64,000 nt of DNA from Paenibacillus barcinonensis (GTDB lineage Bacteria > Bacillota > Bacilli > Paenibacillales > Paenibacillaceae). The stretch spans positions 62,001 to 126,000 of the forward strand of contig NZ_QJSW01000001.1 of the NCBI RefSeq assembly GCF_003217495.1, given 5' to 3'. The notes under the pieces were generated by a model, which had not been told where the DNA came from, ran no database searches, and saw only the letters and a list, made by a program, of their open reading frames with translations. Of the stretch, positions 46,505 through 54,397 are shown in pieces. The translations under genes and the position numbers were made by a program. Position 1 is the first letter of the stretch. Every line of letters starts with the position of its first letter.

Positions 46505-46537
46505 CCAACAAAACTTCTCGCGCATGGACTCCTGCTT

Positions 46538-46573
46538 AAAAAGAAAGGAACACAGGAGTGTTCCGTTCTTTTT
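46538..46573 (-). terminator. Terminator after tsf
   Basis: Long imperfect stem pairing AAAAAGAA-CGGAACAC with GTGTTCC-TTTCTTTTT around a 4-nt loop, ending in a T run on the minus strand. It lies about 120 nt past the tsf stop. The symmetrical A/T tails mean it could act on both strands. Confidence 0.75.
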
Positions 46574-46692
46574 AGGAAAAACGTTCAACCGATCAGTCAC
46601 TGTTTTCCTGAGATATAAGGGAGTTTGCGCTTCGAAGTTTCATCATTCTTATATCTTCGAAAATCATTCCTGCTTGTCGGTCTACAACCGTC

Positions 46693-47343
46693 TTATTTGT
46701 TTACTTGGGACATAACTTCTTCTACGAAGTTATCCACTTTTTTCTCCAAACCTTCACCCAGTTCATAACGAACGAAGCGACGGATAGAGATATTTTCACC
46801 GATTTGGCTGATTTTTTCATTCAGCAATTGAGCAATTGTTTTGTCTGGATCTTTAACGAAAGATTGCTCCATCAGGCAGTATTCTTCGTAGTATTTACCG
46901 ATACGGCCTTCAACCATTTTTTCAACGATTTTCTCTGGTTTACCTTCGTTGAGCGCTTGAGCCTTCAAAATTTCTTTTTCTTTCTCAAGCTCATCTGTAG
47001 GAACTTCTTCGCGTGTAACGAATTTAGGGTTAGCAGCTGCGATTTGCATTGCTACATCTTTAACGAAGTCTTTGAACTGGTCTGTTTTACCAACGAAGTC
47101 TGTTTCGCAGTTAACTTCAACCAGAACACCGATACGACCACCAGCGTGGATATAGGATTCTACAACACCCTCAGTAGCTGCACGTCCTGCTTTGCTAGCT
47201 GCTGCGGAAAGACCTTTCTCACGCAACAATTCAGCGGCTTTTGTGATATCACCGTTTGCTTCTTCCAATGCTTTTTTGCAATCGAGCATACCTGCGCCCG
47301 TTTTTTCGCGAAGTTCTTTTACTGCACTCGCATTAACTGCCAT
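46693..47343 (-). CDS. tsf: Elongation factor Ts
   Basis: Nucleotide exchange factor for EF-Tu. Short-type EF-Ts of 216 aa with the UBA-like N-terminus [21 protein letters not shown] and [22 protein letters not shown]. The ATG at 47343 has GGAGGG 9 nt upstream; the 29 codons open further upstream run through a hairpin and are not coding. Confidence 0.98.
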   Translation of the reverse strand: MAVNASAVKELREKTGAGMLDCKKALEEANGDITKAAELLREKGLSAAASKAGRAATEGVVESYIHAGGRIGVLVEVNCETDFVGKTDQFKDFVKDVAMQIAAANPKFVTREEVPTDELEKEKEILKAQALNEGKPEKIVEKMVEGRIGKYYEEYCLMEQSFVKDPDKTIAQLLNEKISQIGENISIRRFVRYELGEGLEKKVDNFVEEVMSQVNK

Positions 47344-47382
47344 TATAAATTCCCTCCAGATTAAGTATTGTAAGTACACTCT

Positions 47383-47427
47383 AAAAAAAGGGCAGTGAGA
47401 GGTTATCCACCTACCAACCACCCTTTT
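47383..47427 (-). terminator. Attenuator-like hairpin between rpsB and tsf
   Basis: Outer AAAAGGG/CCCTTTT arms with an inner AGGTGGATAACCT stem, followed on the minus strand by seven T. A partial terminator between rpsB and tsf is a known arrangement that sets the ratio of S2 to EF-Ts. Confidence 0.55.
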
Positions 47428-47459
47428 CATTTAATTCATGAATGATATGTTCGAAACTA

Positions 47460-48158
47460 TTAAGCGGAAGTTTCTTCGCCTTGGTTAGCTTCGATAACTG
47501 CGTCAGCCATTTTACCTGTCAGCAATTTAACAGCGCGGATCGCGTCGTCATTACCTGGGATAACATAATCGATCTCGTCCGGATCGCAGTTAGTATCAAC
47601 GATACCAACAATTGGGATACCCAATTTGCGAGCTTCTGCAACAGCGATACGCTCTTTGCGTGGATCAATGATGAACAGGGCGCTTGGCAGGCCTTTCATA
47701 TTTTTAATACCGCCCAAGAATTTCTCAAGACGATCTTTTTCTTTGCGAAGCAAGATAACTTCTTTTTTAGGCAGAACAGCGAAAGTACCGTCTTCTTCCC
47801 AAGCTTCCAACTGTTTCAAACGATCAATACGTTTTTGAATAGTAGAGAAGTTAGTCAGGGTACCGCCGAGCCAACGTTGGTTAATGTAGAATTGACCAGC
47901 GCGTTCAGCTTCTTCTTTAACGGAATCTTGTGCTTGCTTTTTAGTACCTACGAAAAGGATAGTACCATTCTCGCCTGCGATTCCTTTAACGAAGTTGTAA
48001 GCCTCTTCGACTTTTTTCACCGTTTTTTGCAAATCGATGATGTAAATTCCGTTTCTTTCAGTGAAGATATAACGATCCATTTTTGGGTTCCAACGACGAG
48101 TCTGGTGACCGAAGTGTACCCCAGCTTCAAGAAGCTGCTTCATGGAGATTACTGCCAT
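47460..48158 (-). CDS. rpsB: Ribosomal protein S2
   Basis: 30S subunit protein, 232 aa. [35 protein letters not shown] and [22 protein letters not shown] are diagnostic. The ATG at 48158 is 8 nt after AGGAGGTG. First gene of the rpsB-tsf-pyrH-frr cluster; its promoter is about 125 nt upstream. Confidence 0.98.
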   Translation of the reverse strand: MAVISMKQLLEAGVHFGHQTRRWNPKMDRYIFTERNGIYIIDLQKTVKKVEEAYNFVKGIAGENGTILFVGTKKQAQDSVKEEAERAGQFYINQRWLGGTLTNFSTIQKRIDRLKQLEAWEEDGTFAVLPKKEVILLRKEKDRLEKFLGGIKNMKGLPSALFIIDPRKERIAVAEARKLGIPIVGIVDTNCDPDEIDYVIPGNDDAIRAVKLLTGKMADAVIEANQGEETSA

Positions 48159-48283
48159 CTTCACACACCTCCTAATATGGTTTTTTATTGTGTCCTCCGC
48201 CAGCATCATTTTTCGCTAAGACTCTCCATCAGGAAAGCACCCTCAACAAAATTAGCACAGCGTGTGTTTTAACACCGTTATAT

Positions 48284-48312
48284 AATATAGCATAACTGAC
48301 AGCCCGTTGCAA
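48284..48312 (-). promoter_or_regulatory. Extended -10 SigA promoter for rpsB-tsf
   Basis: On the minus strand TTGCAA (48307-48312), 17 nt, TATATT (48284-48289) preceded by TGC, an extended -10. It stands alone between the fla/che terminator and rpsB. Confidence 0.75.
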
Positions 48313-48374
48313 CATTATACGAATCTAAATTTTCAGCAGAGGTTAAGCCCTACATTTTCAAGCACACAGAAATC

Positions 48375-48416
48375 AAAAAACCGTCTGGTCCGAGCATGCT
48401 CAGCTTGACGGTTCTT
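48375..48416 (-). terminator. Terminator ending the fla/che operon, overlapping the last stop codon
   Basis: ACCGTC/GACGGT stem (48380-48385 with 48407-48412) plus inner GAGC/GCTC pairing, followed on the minus strand by six T. The stop codon of the last gene (48400-48402) lies inside the hairpin, so translating ribosomes would reach it. Confidence 0.85.
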
Positions 48417-49026
48417 TAGTAATTTTGGTAATTATCGACTTAAAGCTCTCTCCCTTTTCGAGAGTATATGTGCCTACTCGAATCTTGCGGTTAATGCCCT
48501 CTGCTCTACCGGCTTGAATAAAAGCCTCTGCATCACTCACAACACCGGCTTGTTTCAGATTCTCGGCAACCATAGCCAGACTGTTCCCTGATCTCACCTT
48601 AAATGTAACAATTTCCCCTTTAGGCTGTGACGGCTCCTCAGGCTCAGTCATAGTCGGTTGTTTGACCTCTGATTGTTCCTTTACATTGTCTGACTTTGGC
48701 TGCTGTGGCTGTTCAGGCTTCGTCGGCTGTGTAGCAGAGCTTGTCTTGTTAGGGGTTACAGCTGTTTTGCCCTGCATTTGGCTGCTTTCCTGCTTTTTCT
48801 TCTGCAACCACTCTTCTTCCGTATACAGCTCGTCCGCCGCATTGACCAGCTTCATATCCAGACTCTTTGCTGCTGACTCAAGTTGTTCTTTCGTCATATT
48901 GGCAGACTGAGCTGGGTCCAAATTTGTGTCTGATAACGCTTTTTGTCCGACTGTGGCAAGTTGAAGTAGAATGGCCCCAATCATCATGCCACTGCCTATT
49001 CCTATCCACAAAGATCGCTTGTCCAT
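48400..49026 (-). CDS. Membrane-anchored protein with MltG/YceG-type LysM-like domain
   Basis: A 208-aa protein: one N-terminal TM helix (about 6-26), a Lys/Gln/Pro/Ser-rich linker (about 75-136), and a C-terminal domain (about 138-204, TFKVRSGNSLAMVAENLKQAG and IRVGTYTLEKGESFKSII) that resembles the N-terminal LysM-like subdomain of the endolytic transglycosylase MltG. The catalytic YceG domain is absent, so a lytic activity is unlikely; a peptidoglycan-binding or regulatory role is an inference. ATG with GGAGGAG upstream, 3 nt after the SwrB-like gene. Last gene before the fla/che terminator. B. subtilis has no gene here. Confidence 0.78.
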   Translation of the reverse strand: MDKRSLWIGIGSGMMIGAILLQLATVGQKALSDTNLDPAQSANMTKEQLESAAKSLDMKLVNAADELYTEEEWLQKKKQESSQMQGKTAVTPNKTSSATQPTKPEQPQQPKSDNVKEQSEVKQPTMTEPEEPSQPKGEIVTFKVRSGNSLAMVAENLKQAGVVSDAEAFIQAGRAEGINRKIRVGTYTLEKGESFKSIITKITKEPSS

Positions 49027-49029
49027 GGC

Positions 49030-49623
49030 TCAGTTCTCCTCCCGCTCTGCCAGCTGAAGTATTAACTGTACCTCACCTAGCTGTATGCCTGTTTGTTTTG
49101 AGATTGCATCCATAGACTTGCCTTCATCATACAGTCTGAACAGCTCTGTGTAACGATCTTTGATAGATTCACGTCGTGTCTCTTGAGACTCTTGCTCAAT
49201 GTGTTGCAAATCTACTGTAGCTGAAGCTTGTTGATCAGCCTCTGCTCTGACGCTGTCCATGAGCCCCTGCGCCTGAAGTCCTTCCGCAGACGGCCTGCTA
49301 TTCAAAATCTTGGCCTGACCTTGATCAGAAGGCTCAGATAACCTTGTTTTTTCCCGTTCCAGTTGATCCAGGCGCTGCTGCAACTCCTGAAGCTGTGACA
49401 TCATACGCTGGTCGGTTGCAGTCGCCTCGCCCTTAAGCTCAGCAACACGCTGAATCAGTGTATCGTTATCCCGCTCAATCTCCGTCATATAATGCTCAAG
49501 CGTCGACTCCATCTCATGTACCAGTTGTTGTGATGATTCCTGCGCCTTGTCTTTTCGTGGCATAATCATTGCATAAGCGATAGCGCAAGCTCCTAGTATG
49601 ACAATAATGATCCATGGTGCCAA
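49030..49623 (-). CDS. SwrB-like membrane protein
   Basis: A 197-aa bitopic protein: N-terminal TM helix (about 3-21), long coiled coil (about 28-100), disordered stretch, then a C-terminal helix-turn-helix-like segment (about 152-190, RYTELFRLYDEGKSMDAISKQTGI followed by GEVQLILQLAE). This architecture and the position after sigD match B. subtilis SwrB (YlxL), which activates the flagellar export apparatus and swarming. Sequence identity cannot be measured here. The TTG at 49623 is 9 nt after AAGGAG; an ATG 16 codons further up has no binding site and adds a hydrophilic, cysteine-containing leader. Confidence 0.72.
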   Translation of the reverse strand: MAPWIIIVILGACAIAYAMIMPRKDKAQESSQQLVHEMESTLEHYMTEIERDNDTLIQRVAELKGEATATDQRMMSQLQELQQRLDQLEREKTRLSEPSDQGQAKILNSRPSAEGLQAQGLMDSVRAEADQQASATVDLQHIEQESQETRRESIKDRYTELFRLYDEGKSMDAISKQTGIQLGEVQLILQLAEREEN

Positions 49624-49686
49624 GTTGCTTCTCTCCTTTTGTTCCGAACACCGAGGATACAGGCAATTCATTTGCTCATGCTTCTC

Positions 49687-50001
49687 CTACATAGACAGGT
49701 CAATATGTTTGCCTTTGTATGGATGCTCAGCAGGCTTGATGTTATCCTGTTCCACAGCTCCATCATGCCCACCAGCTTCGCTGTGATGCTCCCCACCACC
49801 TGTATGACCATCACGTACCGAAGTATGCGCAGTCTCAGCCATGGCTTCACTGCGTTGCCTAGCCTCGTTTGCTTCTTTAATCGTCTGTTCTGCAAGTAAA
49901 TTCTGATCGGTCACTGGCCTCTGCTGAGCTTCACTTTGATAACGTCCAGCCTCGCTGGTACGCGGCACCGCAATCTGAAGCTCCACTGCTTTGAAACTCA
50001 T
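49687..50001 (-). CDS. Small His/Gly/Glu-rich protein, function unknown
   Basis: A 104-aa hydrophilic protein without TM or signal. N-terminal MSFKAVELQIAVPRTSEAG looks ordered; the middle (about 40-60) is helix-forming; residues 61-85 are rich in Gly, His and Glu; it ends HPYKGKHIDLSM. I do not recognise a family. GAGGTGA lies 6 nt before the ATG, and it sits between fapA and the SwrB-like gene on the same strand with small gaps, so it is very likely expressed. The conserved-looking C-terminal tail suggests a binding motif; the His-rich part might bind metal. Confidence 0.7.
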   Translation of the reverse strand: MSFKAVELQIAVPRTSEAGRYQSEAQQRPVTDQNLLAEQTIKEANEARQRSEAMAETAHTSVRDGHTGGGEHHSEAGGHDGAVEQDNIKPAEHPYKGKHIDLSM

Positions 50002-50053
50002 ACGCTCACCTCACGGTTTCGAATGGATTCCCTCACAAGCCTGCTCTTGCATT

Positions 50054-51463
50054 TTATGCGTACGGAACCATCGTGATATCCCCGTCCTGATAATAAAATG
50101 ACATTCGACTGACCGGATCTTTAATAAATTTCGTATATCTGCCGATAACTATTTTAGAGCCTCCGTAGATCATCTTCAGAACATCCACACGAGCTCTGCT
50201 TGTATCTTCAAGTACCTTTTCAATTTCCAGGATACGCATTTTCATTTCCTCAGTCTGACGAAGACCTGATTTTTGAGTTGCAATCAATTGAATTCTCATC
50301 GCTGTCTTGTTCGGGGTCAGTTGCCCAGCTGCAGCCAGCTGATCGAGCAAGGTCAATGCTTTCTTGGCTTTATCCAAAGAGTCCATTTGCTCGCGGAGCT
50401 CTTTGCGTAATTCATTCATTTCGTTACGAAGTCTCGGAAGGACACCGACTTCAATAGAGGTTACTGTAGACATGGTGTTACCTATGACACGGGCAGACAC
50501 ATGCTCTCCGGCCTGTGTGGAGCCACCGACAATAAGTCCCTTTGTCCCTGCACAGATGACAGCATGACCAGCACGAACATTGGAATGCATAATACTTTGG
50601 GACACGAGAACATCTTCACCAGCATCAACATTGCCTTCCTGAATAAAAGAGCATTTCACATGATGCTCGGCATGGATCGCCCCTTTGTTATACCCGATGA
50701 TCCCACCGGTAATTTCGATTGAGCCGCCTGCTTCCAGTTCCGCTCCTTCGACACCGCCAACAACGCGAATATCACCAGCCGCTTTTACCTTAAAGCCGGT
50801 CAGTACATTCCCGCGGATGACAACATTACCTACAAAGTCAATATTTCCATGTTTGTAATCTACATCCCCATTGACTTCGTATACGGGAAACACATTGAGT
50901 TTATTCCCCTCTGTTCTGCTGACCAGTCCGTCCAATGCTGCATACATGGCAGAACCTTCAGGGTTGACTACGACATTTTTACCAACTTTGAATCTTGCTT
51001 CCTTACCAGGACGAAAAGGAATCTCCTCACCAGTCACTGCTTTGCCTGACAAGCCATCAACAGGGGCAATCCGCTCTGCAATGATCTGGCCTGTGCGTAC
51101 ATTGTCTAATCGAATCAGCTCTTTGTAATCGACACTTCCGTCTTCCGCTTCCAGAGGACGTTGCTCCTGATCATCTTCCCTGCCGATGAGAACATGTATA
51201 TATCCATCCGTTCCATGAACGGGAGGAATGCCTTCGGCGATCTTGCATTTATCTTTGAGGTAAGCAGATGGATTACTTATAAAGAGCAACAAAGCTTCGC
51301 GAGCCAGACCATATTTAATGCCCTTGCTTTCAATAAATTGTTCAAGCTCTTCCATATTACAGGAAAATCCCTCTTCTTCGTTGTAATATTCAAGGTAAGC
51401 CGTGCATTTATCATCCGATAAAACGACGTTCAGACATTTTTCCATAACAGTCCGTTGTGTCAA
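50054..51463 (-). CDS. FapA/DUF342 family protein
   Basis: A 469-aa protein of the FapA (flagellar assembly protein A, DUF342) family. The N-terminal domain (about 70-185) is followed by a right-handed beta-helix-like region (about 200-340) built of short turns such as GNVVIRGNVLTGFKVKAAGDIRVVGG, then a coiled coil (about 345-420). Vibrio FapA controls the localisation of HubP and flagellar genes; the Gram-positive role is unknown. The TTG at 51463 is about 10 nt after AAGGAGG. It follows sigD by 60 nt in the fla/che operon; B. subtilis has no homologue in this place. Confidence 0.88.
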   Translation of the reverse strand: MTQRTVMEKCLNVVLSDDKCTAYLEYYNEEEGFSCNMEELEQFIESKGIKYGLAREALLLFISNPSAYLKDKCKIAEGIPPVHGTDGYIHVLIGREDDQEQRPLEAEDGSVDYKELIRLDNVRTGQIIAERIAPVDGLSGKAVTGEEIPFRPGKEARFKVGKNVVVNPEGSAMYAALDGLVSRTEGNKLNVFPVYEVNGDVDYKHGNIDFVGNVVIRGNVLTGFKVKAAGDIRVVGGVEGAELEAGGSIEITGGIIGYNKGAIHAEHHVKCSFIQEGNVDAGEDVLVSQSIMHSNVRAGHAVICAGTKGLIVGGSTQAGEHVSARVIGNTMSTVTSIEVGVLPRLRNEMNELRKELREQMDSLDKAKKALTLLDQLAAAGQLTPNKTAMRIQLIATQKSGLRQTEEMKMRILEIEKVLEDTSRARVDVLKMIYGGSKIVIGRYTKFIKDPVSRMSFYYQDGDITMVPYA

Positions 51464-51523
51464 CGCAGATCTTCCTCCTTATTAGCCTGTCCACTCCCTA
51501 TTTGTTTGGTTAACTTCTGCTCT

Positions 51524-52312
51524 CTAGTCTTTACGCATCAGCAAATCTTTTTGTTTATCCAATGTGCCTCGCAGACGCAAAATGGCTTTGGAATGTAATT
51601 GGGAGATACGAGACGGCGAAAGAGACATGACCTCTGCGATCTCACTTAGAGAAAGATCTTCATAATACAGAAGTGAAACTACCGTTCGTTCTTTCACTGT
51701 CAATTTCTCTAGCCCCTGCACCAGCGCTTCCTTCAGATAAAACTCATTGACTTTATAATCCGGATTTTTAGCCTTTTCATCAATCATTAGGGATAGACGG
51801 GTTTCAGACTCTTCTTCACGAATTGGATCTTCCAGCGAACAGAGCGACATCACAGCCACCTCCTGGAGCATATGTTGAAAATCCTTGGTTGACACGTCCA
51901 GATACTGACTCATTTCTTCATCGCTGACAGAACGCAGATAGGTCTGCTCCAGCTGCTGATAGGCATCTTCAATCCGTTTTGCTTTTTCTCGTACTGATCT
52001 GGGAACCCAGTCACCTTGACGCAATCCATCAAGGATAGCTCCGCGTACCCTCCATGAAGCATAAGTCTCAAATTGCAGACCTCGTTCATAATCGAATTTT
52101 TCGAGCGCATCAATAAGGCCCATTACCCCATTGCTTTCAAGATCATCTTTTGGAACATTTTTGGGTAAACCAACTGCAAGTCGGCCTGACACATAATTTA
52201 CAATATGAAGATATCTTTCGATCAACATCTTTTTGGCTTCAAGATCTCCATGTTCTTTCCACTTTTCCCACAGATCAGAATGGTTCAAATGTGAAGCTTT
52301 ACGCTCGTTCAA
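51524..52312 (-). CDS. sigD: SigD (sigma-28/FliA), flagellar sigma factor
   Basis: RNA polymerase sigma factor (262 aa) for late flagellar, chemotaxis and autolysin genes. Region 2 (ERYLHIVNYVSGRLAVGLPKN, DLESNGVMGLIDALEKFD), region 3 (DWVPRSVREKAKRIEDAYQQLE) and region 4 helix-turn-helix (LSLSEIAEVMSLSPSRISQLHSKAILRLRG) are intact. The TTG at 52312 is 7 nt after GGAGGGTGA. It is one of the last genes of the operon, as in B. subtilis, a position that makes SigD level sensitive to transcript length. Confidence 0.97.
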   Translation of the reverse strand: MNERKASHLNHSDLWEKWKEHGDLEAKKMLIERYLHIVNYVSGRLAVGLPKNVPKDDLESNGVMGLIDALEKFDYERGLQFETYASWRVRGAILDGLRQGDWVPRSVREKAKRIEDAYQQLEQTYLRSVSDEEMSQYLDVSTKDFQHMLQEVAVMSLCSLEDPIREEESETRLSLMIDEKAKNPDYKVNEFYLKEALVQGLEKLTVKERTVVSLLYYEDLSLSEIAEVMSLSPSRISQLHSKAILRLRGTLDKQKDLLMRKD

Positions 52313-52327
52313 CTGCTTTCACCCTCC

Positions 52328-52768
52328 TTATTTTTCTGTCAGGTGACGAACGGCCTGCGCCAATTCCTCCGGGTCTTTGGTCCGGACGAGTTTAGGCGGA
52401 TCCAAAGGGGCAAATCCCGTTGGAGCTTTCGTCTCAGATGGCGGTTGACCCTCTCCATTGGAGTCGCTCTGTCCATTCTTGAGCAAGTCATTCAGCTCTT
52501 GTCCATCGTCTTCGAGTTTGATGTCCACCTGTGAACCTCTTAGATCTTGAGCACTCGCTGCATCGTAAGTTGATCCGTTTTCTATACGAGGGCTAAGCAA
52601 TATTCCCAATCCCCAACGCAGACCATATGCAAGCACATACCAGGCTGCGAACCCAATCAAGCCACGTATTAAACTGGTTGTCAGCACATTGCTGCTGAAT
52701 GCTACAAAAAAAGTCAGAACAAATCCGACTATGCCTGCTCCAAGATTAATGCGGTAGTTTCCTATCAT
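52328..52768 (-). CDS. Two-TM membrane protein between cheD and sigD, function unknown
   Basis: A 146-aa protein with two N-terminal TM helices (about 8-28 and 34-58) and a hydrophilic cytoplasmic or external tail (about 60-146) with the motif DPEELAQAVRHLTEK at the end. AAAGGA precedes the ATG. It begins 4 nt after cheD and ends 15 nt before sigD, so it is an operon member. I do not recognise a family; B. subtilis has no gene here. The C-terminal helix could be a protein-binding tail. Confidence 0.75.
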   Translation of the reverse strand: MIGNYRINLGAGIVGFVLTFFVAFSSNVLTTSLIRGLIGFAAWYVLAYGLRWGLGILLSPRIENGSTYDAASAQDLRGSQVDIKLEDDGQELNDLLKNGQSDSNGEGQPPSETKAPTGFAPLDPPKLVRTKDPEELAQAVRHLTEK

Positions 52769-52772
52769 TATA

Positions 52773-53270
52773 TTATAGTTCCTTTACACCCATTTGTACG
52801 CTACGAATAGTTAAAAGTCCCGTCTCACAATTCATTTCGATGGTGCGACCGTAATTTCCTCCTGTATCTTCCGCCAGCAGAGGAATTTTGAGCTGTTCCA
52901 ACATTTCCCGGCAAGAATCGGCATTCCGTGGTCCAATACGCATCGTATCGCCAGCGCCCGAAAATGCAAACATCTGTGAGCCCCCTGCCATCTTTGATAC
53001 AATTCGCGATTGTGATGCGCCCATTTTCAACATCTTCTCAAGCAGCTCAGGCAGTGCTGTATCTGCATATTTAGCAGTATTCAGCTTGCCCTCACGGGCA
53101 ATATCAGAGCTAGGCAACATAACATGTGCCATCCCGGCCAGCTTTAATTGCGGGTCATACATCGTCAGTCCTACACACGACCCTAAGCCAGTTGTACGGA
53201 TTACGCCAGGAAGTTTAGCGATATTCAGATCCGCCATACCGACTTTAACGATGCTTTTGTCCTCAATCAT
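52773..53270 (-). CDS. cheD: CheD, chemoreceptor glutamine deamidase
   Basis: Deamidates receptor glutamines and, in Bacillus, binds CheC to stimulate its CheY-P phosphatase activity. A 165-aa protein with the Cys-His pair Cys32 (GLGSCVGLTMYD) and His49 (GMAHVMLP). The ATG at 53270 overlaps the end of cheC by 8 nt, so the two partners are co-translated. Confidence 0.96.
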   Translation of the reverse strand: MIEDKSIVKVGMADLNIAKLPGVIRTTGLGSCVGLTMYDPQLKLAGMAHVMLPSSDIAREGKLNTAKYADTALPELLEKMLKMGASQSRIVSKMAGGSQMFAFSGAGDTMRIGPRNADSCREMLEQLKIPLLAEDTGGNYGRTIEMNCETGLLTIRSVQMGVKEL

Positions 53271-53889
53271 AGTCCAATGGCACCCCTAGCGATTCAAAAA
53301 TCTTTGCAAACGAGGATGGATCAGGAATCAGGAAAAATTGTCCCTCTACCTGGTCTTCGCCTTCAAAGAAAGACGTATCAATTAATAATGCAGCATCGCC
53401 CATTTCTCCAAATTGCAACAGTCCATAACTTAAAATTGCACCAGCCATGTCAATAGCCAGCCCAGGGACTGTTGGATACATCGAAAGCTTTGTAAAATCA
53501 GCCAAGGAAGACAAATATGATCCAGCCAAAATATTTCCAATCTCAGACAGAGCTGAATGTTCCATCTCAGTAAAATTCAAGCCTTCTTTTAACTCAAAAC
53601 CCGCAAGACGGTTCAACAGCATCTTGGCAGCCTCTGGCGTCATCATAAAAAAAAGATTGCCGGGCGCTTCACCCTCTACGCGAAGAAAGATTGTCACTAC
53701 AATACGCTCGTCGCCACCCACTTTTTCCGAAATCTCCTCAAACGGGAGCATCTGAACAGTAGGCACACCCATGTCAATCGGTCTGTTAAGGAGTTGAGAC
53801 AACGCCGTAGCGGCGTTGCCTGCTCCAATATTACCGACCTCTTTGAGCACATCCATCTGGAAACCCTCAAATCGGTTGAATATATCCAC
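53263..53889 (-). CDS. cheC: CheC, CheY-P phosphatase
   Basis: Adaptation protein (208 aa) with two phosphatase centres, seen as KEVGNIGAGNAATAL and SEIGNILAGSYLSSL, each with the E-x2-N pattern. The GTG at 53889 follows GAGGG at about 9 nt and gives MDIFNRFEGFQMDVLKEVGN; an in-frame start 11 codons earlier overlaps cheW. It lies between cheW and cheD as in B. subtilis. Confidence 0.95.
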   Translation of the reverse strand: MDIFNRFEGFQMDVLKEVGNIGAGNAATALSQLLNRPIDMGVPTVQMLPFEEISEKVGGDERIVVTIFLRVEGEAPGNLFFMMTPEAAKMLLNRLAGFELKEGLNFTEMEHSALSEIGNILAGSYLSSLADFTKLSMYPTVPGLAIDMAGAILSYGLLQFGEMGDAALLIDTSFFEGEDQVEGQFFLIPDPSSFAKIFESLGVPLDYD

Positions 53890-53893
53890 GGTG

Positions 53894-54355
53894 CTAGCCC
53901 TCAACACTTTCCAGCTGTACAATCTCGCTTTTATTCAATACTTCATTGAGGTTGAGCATGATCAACAAGCGGCTATCTTCGAGTTTGGCAACACCACGCA
54001 GATATCTGGCCTTAACGCCTCCAACCACTTCAGGCGGAGTGTCGATTGAACTGCTTTTGATATCAATAACATCATTAGCCGAATCTACAATAAAACCAAC
54101 CTGCATATCATCTACACCTACGATTACAATCCGCGTTTGATCGGTATAATCCGTTTCAGGAAGGCCGAAGCGACCGCGCAGGTCAATGACCGGAATCACG
54201 ACACCGCGCAGGTTGATAACCCCTTTTACAAAAGAAAGGGTCTTGGGAACACGGGTAATCGGCATCATGCGCTCAATCGTTTCAACTTTGTCTACCTCAA
54301 TACCGTATTCCTCAGAACCTAATCTAAAGACGATGACTTTCAACTCTTCTTCCAT
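53894..54355 (-). CDS. cheW: CheW, chemotaxis coupling protein
   Basis: SH3-like scaffold (153 aa) joining receptors to CheA. KVIVFRLGSEEYGIEVDKVETIERMMPITRVP, INLRGVVIPVIDLRGRFG and VGFIVDSANDVIDI are typical. The ATG at 54355 is 8 nt after GGGAGG. Confidence 0.97.
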   Translation of the reverse strand: MEEELKVIVFRLGSEEYGIEVDKVETIERMMPITRVPKTLSFVKGVINLRGVVIPVIDLRGRFGLPETDYTDQTRIVIVGVDDMQVGFIVDSANDVIDIKSSSIDTPPEVVGGVKARYLRGVAKLEDSRLLIMLNLNEVLNKSEIVQLESVEG

Positions 54356-54397
54356 GTTAAAAACCTCCCTATTAAATGTAAGACGCACACGCTTTGT

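Noticed and set aside
47442..48272. Plus-strand open frame of 276 codons opposite rpsB
   Set aside because: Covers the whole of rpsB in antisense and runs through its promoter region; no conservation expected.
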